From Gymnorhina tibicen (lineage: Eukaryota > Chordata > Aves > Passeriformes > Artamidae): 64,000 bases of DNA. Of this stretch, positions 13,691 through 27,027 are shown one piece after another. Each line of letters opens with the position of its first letter. Position 1 is the first letter of the stretch. The notes below the pieces were generated by a model. The model saw only the letters and a list, made by a program, of their open reading frames with translations. It did not search any database and had not been told where the DNA came from. The DNA lies in the NCBI GenBank assembly GCA_013399875.1, contig VXAZ01000289.1, positions 1,261,744 to 1,325,743 on the forward strand, in the 5' to 3' direction. A program made the position numbers and the translations under genes.

Positions 13691-16600
13691 AGACTCTTAA
13701 CCTAGTGTAAGCAAGAGACTTGTCCACTTATGTATTTTTTAAGCCAGAATGTTTTGAAGAGATGTTGTTCTGATTAAAATTTAAATCTGTTCTAATATGT
13801 AATCCACTGAGTATCCGAACACTGCTTAGGCAGCCAGCAGAGAAACAAACTGATTTATAAATTAGCAGATGTCATGTTCATTAGCTCTTGTGAACCCCTC
13901 TGAGAGTCAGGGGCAGGGGAAACAGAGAAGGAATAAAATGGGAAACAATCAAAAGACTTATTTCCAAAAGAGCAAGTGCTTCTCCTGAGGCACCACCACC
14001 AGTGTGAAGACAGCAGGCATTTCACGGATGGCAACCCGATGTCTGCATGATGCCCACTGTCTCAGTAACATCTTGCATTGTGGCACCTTCCTGTGAGGTG
14101 AGAAGTCTTGGTTCCAACCTGTTCCTTAAATAACAAGGAGCATGTATCTCAACTTCTCATTTCCCACATGAGCAAATTTACCACTTGGTTATCTACTAAC
14201 CAGCACTTTTTGAGTTCCTCTTACTAATCAGAGCTGTTCTGGCTGGGAAAGGCCTTTCAATGTACATACACTAAACCTGATGGGACCCATCTTTTTGAGA
14301 TGTAATATATGACACCCAGTTCCCATGCCCATGAATTTTTATTTAATAAAAACAAACAGTCACAGAGGAGCTTAAAACATAGGTCACATATTTTGTGGTT
14401 GTTTTATATAATAATGGCTTGAATACTGTAAAACTCTCCCTAGAGTCTTCACAATGCACATGCCATAGTGAGAGTAACACAACCCTCACAGAGTAGCAGC
14501 GCTTGGCTAAACAAGCACCTTGGCTAAGTGGCACCAAGGCAGAGCAGAGGAATTTCAGGTGCTCAGGTATGGAGGAAAGATTTTGCTTTACTTCAGAGAG
14601 ATTAATTTGACATCAAAGATCCTCAGGAAACTATGTAATGAAGGTTTCCATCACGAGAAAAGAGAAAGGACTACTAAAGGGGAATTCAAACAATCTCTGC
14701 TTTGTGGAGAAGGTAGAACGTGTTAGGTCTACCTTAGTTCTTAGTAATCTCTGAAAATGTAGTATTTAAATATCAAAACATTTTACTCCAAGATAGTCAC
14801 TTAGTTGACAATAAAACTACAGTCTAGTACTCTATAATTACTGGACAGTTACAAAAATCAGATTAAAATCAGGAATTAAAAAGCCCCACACTTCATGTAT
14901 GTTCAGGCTACATGTAAGTCATAAGCACCAGTCTAGTTCCTGAGACAAATCCTACTGCTATCCATATGATGAAGAAAACAGGGTTTTAGGTGGAAGGAAC
15001 CATCAAGAACCAAGCAGCTAAAAGACCAAAAGCTGACACATACTTAGAGTAAATCATGTCTGTATCCGAGAGGACAGAATTTTAACAAAGAAAGTTTGAG
15101 AAGCCCTGCTTAAAATTATTAATTAACTCCCCTAGAGTAAAGGGTGAGACAACTCAACAAGGAGTATACTTTTCAACCAGTTACATCCTAATTAATACTC
15201 TATTTTTCCTCATACTCTCCCACCTTGCTGAGAACACAAACACCAGCTGGGAAGCAAAGTGATGCTGCTGCATCTCCCCCTATCTAGTTGCTATAGGAAC
15301 AACAGAAATAGTAAGAATTAGTCTCACATTTAATATAAGCTATAAAAATGAACAGACAAATCCCTGCTGAGAAATTCAGTCGAGGTTTGACTGTCTAAAA
15401 AACATTTGCAAAAAGAGCAAGGTCAACAGCAACAAACAACTGAAGCAAAAATCTGAAATATCTCCAAAAAGGGATGATGATGATGATTCTTTACAAGTCT
15501 TTACAATAGGTTCTTTACAAGTAATAAGCATGGATAATAACGTTTACTTTTCTACACTGGTGGGGGACAGGGAATAAAGCAAATAAAAAAATCTCAGTGG
15601 GAGAGAAATTAAAATGTTGGACTAACAAGTGTGTTTTCACAAATACTAGAAGTGTCATGACTGGGACTCATCCATCTAAAGATATACTTCTTATTTTAAT
15701 ATTTAGACAGCAAAACAGAAGAAAGTTCAAAAGAAAAGAAACCATCTATGGTATTAAAGAGTATAACAGATCAAAACAGGAACAACAACCTAACAATAGA
15801 TCGCATTACTTCAGTTTTAATGGTTGTTGTTATCTCCTGAAGTACAGCAGTGACACAATTCTTAAGAGATTTGGTGCAGAATTACAGTCCTGTGAGAAAA
15901 TGTCCATAGGGATATACCACTTTCCATACACCATTCTTTATTGTTTATATCCAAACAAATGTGTTTCCCTTTTGGAATGTGTCACTGGACAAAGAATAAT
16001 CTGAAATTAGGAGGCTTCTATTGTAACAGATAAAAGCTCTCCCCACAGTTACTGACACTGCCTTGTGATGAGGTCTTTTCAAGTCTCCTCCATTATTTAA
16101 AAAAACAATTGTAAACAGCACAGTGTTGATACACAGAGATACTTTCATTTCACAAGCAAAAACGAGAGCAATAGTATTTTTGTCTCAGCTGTTAGCATAC
16201 TGCTCCCCAAATGACACAGGTCCTGAGTGAGATGGCAGTGTTCCACTCTGCAGGCACCACTCCAAAGACCACTGAGTCTTTCAGTTCAAGATTAAGAGGG
16301 AGATGCTGATTGTTCACAGAAATTTGCAAACAGAGCTTTTGTTCTTCTCATCTGTAAGGAAATGTAGGCACTTCCCTGCCTTAAACCAACACTGTTCAAA
16401 CCCAGACATTGCGCTCAGATCAATAAACTGGCACATAGGTACTAACATTGCTGCTAATAGTTGAGCTAATTAAATGTAATTTTAAAAATAAAAGGCTCTT
16501 AAGAGATTTTATGTGCACTGCAAACCTCCAAATCATTACCACTTAGGGGAACTGAAAGGCATGTAGGAAAATTGTTATCCCCACTTCTCTTTTTTTAGAA

Positions 16601-17229
16601 AACTGTTTGGTCAACATGCTTCTGATACTGAAGCACTAGACAGAAGTATACCATAGAGAGTAAAATATCTTCACATCTGCTTCTCTTTAGCCTTACACAC
16701 TGCAAACTTATATGCGAGTCACTACTCTGATTATGTACCATCAGTTTCAACTTCGTTTTTATCAGTTGTTATCCTTAATATTACAAAAACCCAACCATAT
16801 TTCATTATATTTTTGTCCTAGATTTATAATCCATACAATTTTCTTCCACTATTTCTCTCTTCTCTTGAAATGATTGACCTTGCAAAGTAATATCATTAAC
16901 GAATCCCATCAAGATATTTATCATTTCATTCAAATCAATAACATAATAATACAGATATTATCAAATTATCAAAATGCCAAGCATAAAGCTGATTACTACA
17001 GCACATGGTCTAAAGAGTTAACAAAATCACAAGGAATACAAAATGCTTTGAAATGGTAGGTCATTCAACTGAACTCAAAACTTATTTAAATCTAAAAAGG
17101 AGGAAAAAAATAAGAGGTAAACACATTAAGTAAATACAAGACTACGCAGGAAGCAAAGAGTACCATAGAATGCTTTTGTCCCATCAAGCAAAGTGCTTGT
17201 GCCTCTGGGATAACAGATTTTAAAAGGGG

Positions 17230-18089
17230 AAAAAAAGTTATTGCACAGAAGTAATTGAGGTCAGAGCAGAGAAGAGTGGGAATATGTGAGAGAAACTCTG
17301 CAGACACCAAGACCAGTGAAGAAGGAGGAGCAGGAGGTGCTCCAGCCTCTGGAGCCACAATTCCCCTGCAGCCTGTGGTGCAGACCACGGTGAGGCAGGA
17401 TGTCCCCCTGAGGCCCATGGTGGTCCACAGTGGAGCAGAGATCCACCTGTAGCCTGTGGAGAAGCCCATGCTGGAGAAGATGGATGCCCAAAAGACAATT
17501 GTGACACAGGACTTGCGATCCCAGGGGGGACCCATGCTGGAGCAGCCTGTTCCTGAAGTGCTGCACTTCATGGAAAGGAAAGAAAAAAAAAAAAAAGACC
17601 CATGCTGGAGCAGTCTGTGAAGCACTGAAACCCGTGGGAAAGACTCCTCTGAGGAGTTCATGGAGGAGTGTCTCCCGCAGGAGGGACACAGTGGTGGAGC
17701 AGGGGAAGGACTCCCCTCCCTAAGGAGGAAGCAATGGCAGAACCAGCATGGGATTAACTCGTTGCTAACCCCATTCCCTATCTCCCTGTGCCACTGAGTG
17801 CGGGGAGGAGGTAGAGAATCAGGAATAAAGTTAATCACAGGAAGGATGGGGGTGGGGGGGGGAAGGTGGTTTTAGGATTTGTTTTACTTCTCATTATCTG
17901 GCTCTGATTTTGATTGGGAATAAATTCAACTAATTTCCTTAAGTCTGGTTTGACTGTGATGGCAATTGGTGAGTGATCTGTCCCTGTCCTTCTCTCACCC
18001 CATCAGCCTTTTTTTCTATTTTCCCTCCCCTGTCCAGTTGAGGAGGGTTTGGTGGGCACCAGGCATCCAACCCAGGTCAAACCACCATA
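17230..18089 (+). mobile_element. Avian LTR-like interspersed repeat (probable solo LTR)
   Basis: This is an out-of-place GC-rich block recognisable as a common avian repeat. It shows iterated 'CCATGCTGGAG' phrases (17467, 17532, 17601 and nearby), then GGAGGAGGTAGAGAATCAGG, a poly-G stretch, the polyadenylation signal AATAAA at 17919-17924, TTGGTGAGTGATCTGTCCCT, CCCCTGTCCAGTTGAGGAGG and an end at TGGGCACCAGGCATCCAACC followed by ACCACCAT. The end resembles an LTR terminus. No gag, pol or env coding sequence is seen beside it, so a solo LTR is the simplest reading. The family name is not assigned, the 5' boundary is approximate, and no target-site duplication was identified. Long open frames on the minus strand across it are fortuitous. 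Confidence 0.7.
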
Positions 18090-18267
18090 AAATGGTACAC
18101 AAAATTTTACAGCTAAGTGTCACCAAACTGTATCTTTAAAAAGTTTCCAAAATTTATTTTATTATCATTAGAGGAATATTAGTGACAACAGAAACATTTA
18201 GAAATGCACGGTAACTTTTTATCTCCACTCTTGGTCCTTATAAAATAATTTTAAAATGAAATGTGTA

Positions 18268-18305
18268 CAGAACTAATAAAGAAATACAGAACTGATAAAG
18301 AAATG
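18268..18305. repeat. Two-copy 19-bp tandem duplication
   Basis: CAGAACTAATAAAGAAATA (18268-18286) is followed directly by CAGAACTGATAAAGAAATG (18287-18305), with two mismatches. Confidence 0.9.
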
Positions 18306-18939
18306 CAAGCATGTGCCACTTTTTGAGAGGAAACAAACCTCTCTTGCATGATTCTGAGATATGGAAACTGGACATTCAGTCACAAGCCATACTGTTGGAT
18401 TATGGTAGTGAGTTATGTATTTCATAGCAGCTGAACTGATATGGTCAAAACAGTAATTTAACTCCAGATATCAGGAATTCTAATAGCAACTACAGCTGCA
18501 GAATTTACTTGAGACTGATAGTAAAACATATTACTAACTAGGAGTAAGAGCAAACTGTACAGAAGATACCTGAAGTATTTCTTTAGAATTCCTTAGGTAA
18601 AGACTTTGGTTAAACACTTTCCTTGCTTGTATTCATTATGTCTTGAGAAGGAAAATGTGCTGTTTTCATATGGAAGCTAGTTAGCAAAGAAATCTTTTCA
18701 TGTTTATATACTCTTACAAAACTTTTCTCTGCACAAAAGCAAAGGTAAAGGAAAGCAGAAACACAAACTCTGGCCACAATGCAACCACATAGCTGCACAT
18801 ATTTTTTTTAAAAAAGTCCCCGAGTTAAATTTAAGGTGATCTAGCTTTCCACAAAAGCAAAGATGTCACTATACAAGCTTCATTATAGACTGATTTAAAC
18901 CAGCTCAAGACTCTGGATATTCATCTGGAGGATCAGTCA

Positions 18940-19270
18940 AAATCATGCAGCGCTTTGAGCTGGATAGGACCTCTGGAGGTCATCTGGACATTTTGCAGCT
19001 CAAAACAGAGCCAAATTTGCAGCTGCCTCAGATTGCTCAGTATCATGACCAAAGGAGCTGCAAGTCTCCAGCATTGGAGGTTACCAAGCCCTTCTGGTGG
19101 GCAATGTCTGGCATTGCCTGACAAAAAAATTGTTTCCCATCACCTAATCAAAATGTCTCTTGTTAGAACAAGGATCTGTCCTCCTTCTTCTGCATTCCCC
19201 TTAAGAAGGCTTCACCTTTTCTACAATGCCCATGAGGCAGCTCAAGTTCCCTCAAAGCACTCATGCTGCT
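18940..19270 (-). mobile_element. CR1-type LINE 3' fragment
   Basis: Antisense CR1-like sequence: GAGCTGGATAGGACCTCTGG followed by AGGTCATCTGGACA, then CAGCATTGGAGGTTACCAAG, CCCTTCTGGTGGGCAATGTC, TGGCATTGCCTGAC and AAATTGTTTCCCATCACCTA with CTCTTGTTAGAACAAGG. These follow the order of an antisense CR1 subfamily 3' end. It is more diverged than the 12-13 kb copies. Confidence 0.75.
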
Positions 19271-22200
19271 GAGTGCAGCGGCAGCACAGCTGATGCTCAC
19301 AAAGCCATCTCTGTCACCCTGCTGTGACCAACCCTATTGCACCTTCAGCTGAACAGCTCCAGAGTCACACCAAAAAACATATCTGAGATAAAAGCATCAG
19401 CCTGGAAGTCCAGTCTCTAGAGCACACTCACCACAAAAGTATTTTACCTAAGGGAAAGACAGACTTTTCCACTCCCGCCTTCATTTTAACCAAATCACAC
19501 ATAATCACACACAGATGTACATTCTATTCAAGTTGCTACGCCTTCAGTTACTCTCATATATAACCACCCTTAACATAATGAAATCAGTGGTCAGGTAGAG
19601 TATTTATGTCTCTGATTTCATTTTTCATAGGTCAGATGCTCTCTTGACATGTATTTAAGCACGAACCTCAACTGACATTAATTCTTTAAATTCACTCCCC
19701 TTGGTTCTATCTAGGCCTTCCCCAGAAATGGCCAAAACATCCAGGTTCCTTATAAGAACGCTCTGCTTCAAAATCCATTTGAAACAATGGTTTCTTAGGC
19801 AATTTCTAGAAAAAATATTTAATTTATAAACTCAAGGTGTTTGATCATTGTTGAAACAGGAAAAGAGTATTCACCAACTCTATTCCCTGGTTAACAGATG
19901 GATAATATAGTTGCACTTATGTCACTGGAAAATTGACTGTAAACACAAGGGGAATATGAAATAAGAGTAATCACAAGAAGAGAATATAATTCCGGGCTAC
20001 ATAGAAGTTCAGAAATGAAACAGTCTTCCATTCACACACCATTTCAGGTTTCTTATGGCTGACAGGGCATTAAATTACTGCAAGACAAAAATGAAGACTT
20101 CAGACAATTTTGGATGCTGGGCATTGCTTTGATTAAAACAATCTTCACAATGTAGCAGTGTACCAATAGTTTCACCCCAATCAATGGCAATGCAATTTAA
20201 GTGAAAAAGAAAAGGATGGAAAAACCTCACATTAGGAGAATGCCAAAACATTTGACACAAATTAAATTTTATGTTGCTATGCAACATTATCCAAAGCATT
20301 CTGCTGTTACTAGTGCTGCAATAGCATACTTGAACTTAAAATGTTACATGCAACCTTGAGAAGGACAAAGAAGGGGGAAGTCAGAAACAAAGAGAAAAAT
20401 ATGATCATAAATTTTCAATGAAAAATAAAAGGTCATAAAGCAAATGTTCGAGTAATATGCTGAATTCACATTGTCCCTGGGATTTTCAACACATTGCAGT
20501 ACACACTCCAGCAACATTCCCATGAAGCTACCCAGCAACCATCTAGGGCCTCGTCTTTAGATCTTGTCTGGGATCTTTGGGAGCACCAAGCACAGCACAG
20601 GACAAGACAGATTGTCCAACCTCTGCTACCCCATTCCTGAACAGTGAGATGTGCAGGCCCACCACGCATGGGAACAGAAGAGAGACTCACCTCAGGAATG
20701 CTTTGGAAGAAGGCTCTGCTTTTAGTGTATTACAAGAAAAAAAAAAAAAACGGGTTAAATTTTGTTCTATAAAAGCACAGGCAAACTCTTCCTCTGTTGG
20801 GCCTTTAAGATACATCCTGAATGCCCCAAGATACTGTGGTCAAGCCAAGTCTTTGCATCTCTGCCATCAAGTTCTCATTACACATTCTTCACACATAATC
20901 TTTACTCAGAATAATAACCCGAAGGCAAATAAACTGAAGATATTTGCACACATGAAACATTACAAACACTATTATATTCTTCACCTTTTTAAAGGCAAAA
21001 GCCAGGAGACAGTAAGTCTGACAGAACACTAACATAAGAAAGCCTATGCCTGTACTAAGTTTAGGACTAGAATTTAAGAGAAGGAAGAAATGACATGATG
21101 CGATTCTCACCTGTTCCTTGCATTACTTTGTTTCTGTTACAGCAGCATGAAAATTAGATACCATAACTGGTAATTCTTTCAGTTGTAGCACTAAATTCCA
21201 CCATTGCCAAAGCCTGATATTTGTTTTACACAATATTTTGACTACTCCTCTTGATTTAGTAGGGTTATTAAGACAGGAGGGTGAAGCCTTTATCCAATCC
21301 AACAATAAATGACTGAAAGTGAGACTGGTGACACCATCATAAAACATTTTCCTAATTGCCTTTCACAAAGTATCTTTGGCAGTAAAACTCCAATACCTCC
21401 ATTCCCCCAAGAGTCTGGTAGAGTCAAATAATTAACAAAGCTTTTCTGACTGCAATAAATAACATAGTACGAAATGAATAGATATAAATGTAACCCACTT
21501 TCATTACAAACAGGCTTCTGCTTGGATAGCTTAGACTGACTGAATTAGGTTGAAATATTAAAAGCCCTTTAATGGAAATTTCAAAGGAGGAAAAGAATAG
21601 GGTAGCATGATTACCTGAAGTGGTTACTTCCATGCTGAGTGGGTCTTAACGAGTCCCTTTTTGTCTGCATATGGACATGGGAATATAGCTGAAGGGACCC
21701 AGCATTATGGAATACATTTCTTTTGTTATTGGAGTATAAACTTGGCAAGATTTAGAGAAGAAATAAAAACATTAAATTTTACAGGACTTTAACAATCAAA
21801 GGTTTATGTCTAATAGTATTTAATATATTTTTATTAGCGCTTGTCAGTTTATTACATACGTAATTTTGTAGCATCAAGCTACATTTTTTTACCCACTTTT
21901 CACATATGCTGTTTCTCTATGCTCATTATCTCAAGGATAAAAAGGTGAAATCCCATCTCTTCTCCCCTCCTTCCTTCATGCTGAGTCTAAAGACTAAAAC
22001 TAACCCTTAACTACACGAGCAATTTAAATGCCTGTTATACTATAGCATCAACATTCTTCTCCGTGTGGAAACAATCTAGCTTGGTGATTTATAATGTAAC
22101 CTCAATCCTTATATATAGTCTTTCTTGGAACATCTTTTTAAAGCAAGCTCCCAAGTTCCACTATTTGCAGGGCTAGGTTAAGTGTCCCTTTTTCCTCCTG

Positions 22201-23462
22201 GTTTGTCCAGCAGATCAGTTCTCAGATTTCAAAAAGAAATGTTAACACCCTAAGACAAGCCTTAATGCCTACAGCAATACTGATTGGGATTTAACAGTCC
22301 TCTGGACCTTAAGGTCTCAAACTCACCATCCAGTTACCATGTTTAGATAACTTACTCATGTATCACTTGAGGGAGCACAACCCCAGGTGTCTTGCAGTGG
22401 AAAAAAAGCACCTACGGACCCCAAAGCAAGCAGACGGACTGAGTACCACTGTTCAGCTGACACATGCGTTATAAACAAAGCTAAATAACACATAACCTTT
22501 GAAACCCATTCTAACAGAAACTTTTTTCCTAGTTTATCACCATCCCCCTGTTCACCTCAGGACTCAGATTAAATCTCTCTTTATCTCTCAGTCAGTTCTC
22601 TTCTCAGCTTCCTGACTTGTGGGACATCCTCAGGCCCATGAAGATCTTTAAGAAGACAAGCATCAATGGCCAGCTTCTTTAGCAAAACTTGTATTTCACA
22701 CCCAGTCTTGTAACATTAAGTTAGAGAAACCTTGTGCTCCTACTTTTCTCTTGGAAGTTTTCCGAAGGTGTCTCCACTTGAACAAGCAGCTATGAAGTCT
22801 TCTAAGTAACTAGTAAATGCAGTCAGCTGAGGGCATACTACAACATGGTTTCAATTTCATCTCCACTGTTATTCAGAAGAGCACTTGTTTCACAACATTA
22901 ACCAGATTATAGGAGAGCAGAGTCCCCACACCATTTCAAGAGTTGTCCTGCCTCAGCAGCCCACATCTCCATTACTGTACCCTTAAAGCAGGGTCCCTGG
23001 GTAGCTGCAGCGTTCACCCCTGAGCCTGCTCGTGTGCTCAATGCTGGGGTTTCTGTCATGGCTGGGGCTGCAACAATTCCCTTGGATGAAAAGGCACTGA
23101 CGAGATTTTATGAGGCAGTGAACCTCACAGGAGACTCAGCAAAACATTTTTGGATATACTGCTATAGCAGTATTCAGTATTAGACTTCAATATGACAAAG
23201 TTAGTAAAGTACCAACAATATAGGATGATTCTCTGAAATCTTTTTAGGCTCTTTTCATGTAGAAGAAAAAGTCAGAAAGAGGTAACAAAGGCTATGTTTG
23301 CAGATAGATTCATAAGTTATAATATTTGTACTTGTTTTCTGAAGCCTGAGATGTATTCATTACCTGCCATTACTCCCACACACAGATGAGATTAAGAGAT
23401 ATTAAATAGCACATCTGCATGTGTTTACATTCATGATACCTTGGTAATGTTTCTCAATACAA

Positions 23463-23498
23463 ATGCACTCTGTAAAATGTATGCACTCTGTAAAATTT
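23463..23498. repeat. Two-copy 18-bp tandem duplication
   Basis: ATGCACTCTGTAAAATGT (23463-23480) is followed by ATGCACTCTGTAAAATTT (23481-23498), differing at one base. Confidence 0.9.
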
Positions 23499-25901
23499 AG
23501 CATAATACTGCATTCCCTTTTGTCTCATTTTATCAGTAAATGCTAGGAAAAGGACCTTAATGTTCGGCTGGGATTCAAATTTTTATGGTGTTTCTTTTGT
23601 AGTATAAGCTGCAATCATTATAAATCCAGTGTAACAATAAAGGTCTACATGGTCTAGATGTACCTGAAGAATTGAAGACCTAACCCTTAAATCAACACTA
23701 ATTCAGAATTACCAGCATCTCAAAACAATTTGAAAGCATCTCATCATAACAATTATTCACATAAATTAAAGGTCATATGGGTTTAAGAAGGTTTTCCACC
23801 AATTAAAATCATTTTCTAACAGGCCAGACAGGAACAAGCACGAACCCTTTCAATACAGAATGTACTTTCCAAAATTACCATAAACAACTGAAAGGCATAG
23901 ATCTGGAATACTGCTATTCCAAACATGAGCAAACACTGCCTACACAACAACCCAATTCAAGTATTTTATTGTTTATTTATGCAGCCTTTCTTGCACAAAG
24001 GGCACAATGGCTAAAGTACCAAAAAACAGCTCCTGCTTTGGAAAGCTCCAGTCTGGGAAAGGCCAGTAGAGCAACAAAACACAGGAGCGAACAGAGAGCA
24101 GTGCACGTTGTGTAAGGAAGACACAGCAACTGCACTGACACAACCCAGGGCTTTGGTTTCAGGGAGAGAGAGAACTTGGAGAACAGTAACTAGAGAGGTT
24201 CTTTCAAAAGCAAAGACTGACACATAAAACATTGAAACTGGGAGGAGCAAGGAACAGAAACCAAGGAAAGCTTCTCCAGCCACAGGCATAGCTGGTGAAA
24301 GCTGTGAAAGGGGTGTAAGCAACAGGGGGAAAAAAAGGCTCTGAATACAGAGACTGAAAACCTGAAATTGGTTGAAGGAAAACTATTTAAAGTTAAGATT
24401 TAGTATGCCAATTAAAAAATTATGGAGACCACAAATTATCTTTCAAGACTCTTGAGCATTTATCCCAGTTACTTAGCTACTTACGTATAGTCCAAGATGG
24501 CTACGTTTTCTTGCCTTGGAAAAGACAAATATATTCCTTTCTCAGATTCCATATTATTTATACAGCTTGATAAATATTTATGTTTTAAAAACCATTACTG
24601 AAAATCAAACAGTTTCACTTTAACGAGTGTGTAATTTGTGTTTTAGTATCAACAGTCACAGCCTAAGAAAAGCTGGAAGCAAAGGCTTTAAGTAGTTATG
24701 AACCATGCCACCTTGGGAACAAGTATTTTTGCCTAACTGTTAATCCAGTTTCCAGGTTTTCACTCAGAAAAACATCACACTTACTTATCCAGAAGAGTCT
24801 TTCCACAGAATACTTGCAGCCATTCATTTCAAACCAGCATCTCCAAAATTTCAAAATAAAGATTCTGCACATGTTGAGGCAAAGTATGCGGGATGCAAAC
24901 AAGGAAGGTTCCTAACTCCACAACACCATCACTTCAGAGCTGCTAATACTGCTCCCTCCTTTCAATCTATGAATCTCTTACTAGCAATGAGATCACATTC
25001 GAGGGCCAAAAATTTCACAAGACTTTAGACAGCCTATTTTTGAACCTAAAAACTCTGGCCACAAAGAGCTCACATTGCACTTCCGTGCTAGTGGGAAGTG
25101 CCAGGACCCCTCATACATTTGCTTGAATAACCAAAAGCAGTAGGCTTTCAACGGCATACCTCTCCACAGCATAAAAGAGTGAGATCCCAGTTAAGAATGG
25201 TTCATAAACACATCCATTAAACAGTTACGTTATACTCTTAGTATTTGCTATGGGCATTTTCACGTGCAGAGTAACACGTTTGGAGTAGCCTTAGATATTC
25301 ATGCAGCTGGATGAACAAATTAGGCTAAATGAAAGCAGAGTTGTCAGCACCTCCACCAACACGCAGGTAACTGCCATGGGCACGCTCTTATCATGTGGTA
25401 TCTTGCAGTAAGCACTAGGCAACCTGCTCCTTTCATGAAGGCATGAACGTATCTTATACTTACCACAGGATACCGCTGGTAAAAGTGTGCTCACAGGCAA
25501 GTAGAGCAGCTAAAGGGCTTTGAGTTCATATTCCCCATCTCAGCCACAATAACATCTCCTTCAAGAAAACATGCTTATACTCCGACCTGCAAATCTCAGA
25601 GGAAGAGGTTCCTCACTGATGACTGATATATGAAAACTGAGGTGCAGCAGATCAGTGATGAAATCTCTCTAAATTAATAATGAGTTTATCCACCTGACCC
25701 AATATCTCACTGTGTTTACAAAGTCAACACAAGACTGAGGTGATGACACTCTGCCAGATGCATGAGTATTCCATTTAGGCTTCCATAATACATATGGAAG
25801 CTTTTGAGCCCTTAAATTTAAAATAACCTAAGTAGATAAAGAAGAGTGTTTGTATTGAACATACTTGATACAGTGACTTGAAGTGTTCATGGAAATTACT
25901 A

Positions 25902-26012
25902 CAGTTTATTAAAAGCTGCACAGTATCTATTCAGTTTACTAAGGCTGCACAGTTTATTATAAGCTGCACAGTTTATTAAAAGCTGCACAGTTTATTAAAA
26001 GCTGCACAGTTT
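25902..26012. repeat. 19-bp minisatellite (GCTGCACAGTTTATTAAAA)n
   Basis: The unit GCTGCACAGTTTATTAAAA repeats about five times with small changes. One copy is interrupted by a TATCTATT insertion near 25925 and another reads TTTACTAAG. The last copies (25952-26010) are nearly perfect. The array sits in an AT-rich part of the large intron with no gene around it. Confidence 0.9.
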
Positions 26013-27008
26013 GCTAATCTGCTAATCTTCTGTCCTAAAAACATCTTGATTTATGAATGTAAACAGAAGAAAAAAAAATGTTCAAGGAAGCAGTGAAGGC
26101 AACTAGGCCAGAATAAGTTACACAAGAAGCAAGTTGTTCCTTTACTTCCTTTTCTCAGAAGCGTACAAAAACTTTTTTGGGGGGAAAGAAAATACATTAG
26201 ATGTATTTATATAGTGTAACATACTGCTACAACACAGCATTTCAGATTATTAAAATTTGTTTCTGTAGTATATTTCCAGAATCTCCATTTTGTATTTTAC
26301 TACCTAATAAAAATGCATCAGAAGACAATTACATTAAGAGATGCTTTCATGAACAAATACATTAGGTATTAGTATTACCTGTTCTCATTAATGCAAACCA
26401 AAAAGCAGTTCTTGGCAGGATATTAACAGGTGATGCTTAAATATTTTAGATAAACCAGCTTAAGACGATGTAAGAGTCTGTTAACTACTTTTGAAGATTA
26501 GGCTCTTTCCAAATGACACATACAGCACAAAACAAAGAAATCATTAAGTCACCTTAGAAAAATGTAACCTAACACATTAACATTTAAGTAAAGCCTTGTT
26601 AATGTCTGTGGAGTTATTTGCAACACTTTTATAATAGTTTTATAGTGAGCATCAAGACCCCTCTTTGACATTGAAGTTGCCGTGCTGTATCTAATACCAT
26701 GATGAATGGCTAATTAGTTAATGACTTGGAATGCCTACAGACAGTTTACAGCATCAACTACTAAAGGTTTTTTCAATCAATTATCAATCAAGGCTGATTC
26801 TAGACTAAAGTCCGTGGTTGAAGATTTTCAACTTTCATGCAAGCTAGTTAATTATGATAAGGAATCAGTGTGACACCTCCAAAAACCCTGTAGTCAGTAA
26901 TACATAAACTTATGATATTATAAATAACACAAACACTTCTGGAAAGTTCGACTTTTTGATCCTTTTTTTTATTTTTAAAGCGTACTGACAAAAAAGCTAT
27001 TTGCTGTT

Positions 27009-27027
27009 AGAAAAAAAAAAAAAAAAG
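27009..27027. repeat. Poly-A tract
   Basis: This uninterrupted A run of roughly 18 bases in intron sequence follows TTTGCTGTTAG and precedes GCCTGCC. I recognise no retrotransposon body upstream, so it is a simple homopolymer. Confidence 0.85.

Noticed and set aside
15597..16004. 135-codon open frame on the plus strand
   Set aside because: AT-rich intron sequence with no domain, biased composition and no supporting signals. Lengths like this are expected by chance in 64 kb.
17092..17838. 248-codon open frame on the minus strand, the longest in the window
   Set aside because: It runs antisense through the LTR-like repeat, is low-complexity in part (a Phe run from poly-A) and shows no known domain. 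It is a by-product of the repeat's GC-rich sequence.
20577..21032. 151-codon open frame on the plus strand
   Set aside because: It includes a Lys run from a poly-A tract and no domain. No exon boundaries or repeat-protein similarity could be seen.
25902..26012. CRISPR-like array
   Set aside because: The units are contiguous 19-mers with no unique spacers, and the context is a vertebrate intron. It is a minisatellite.
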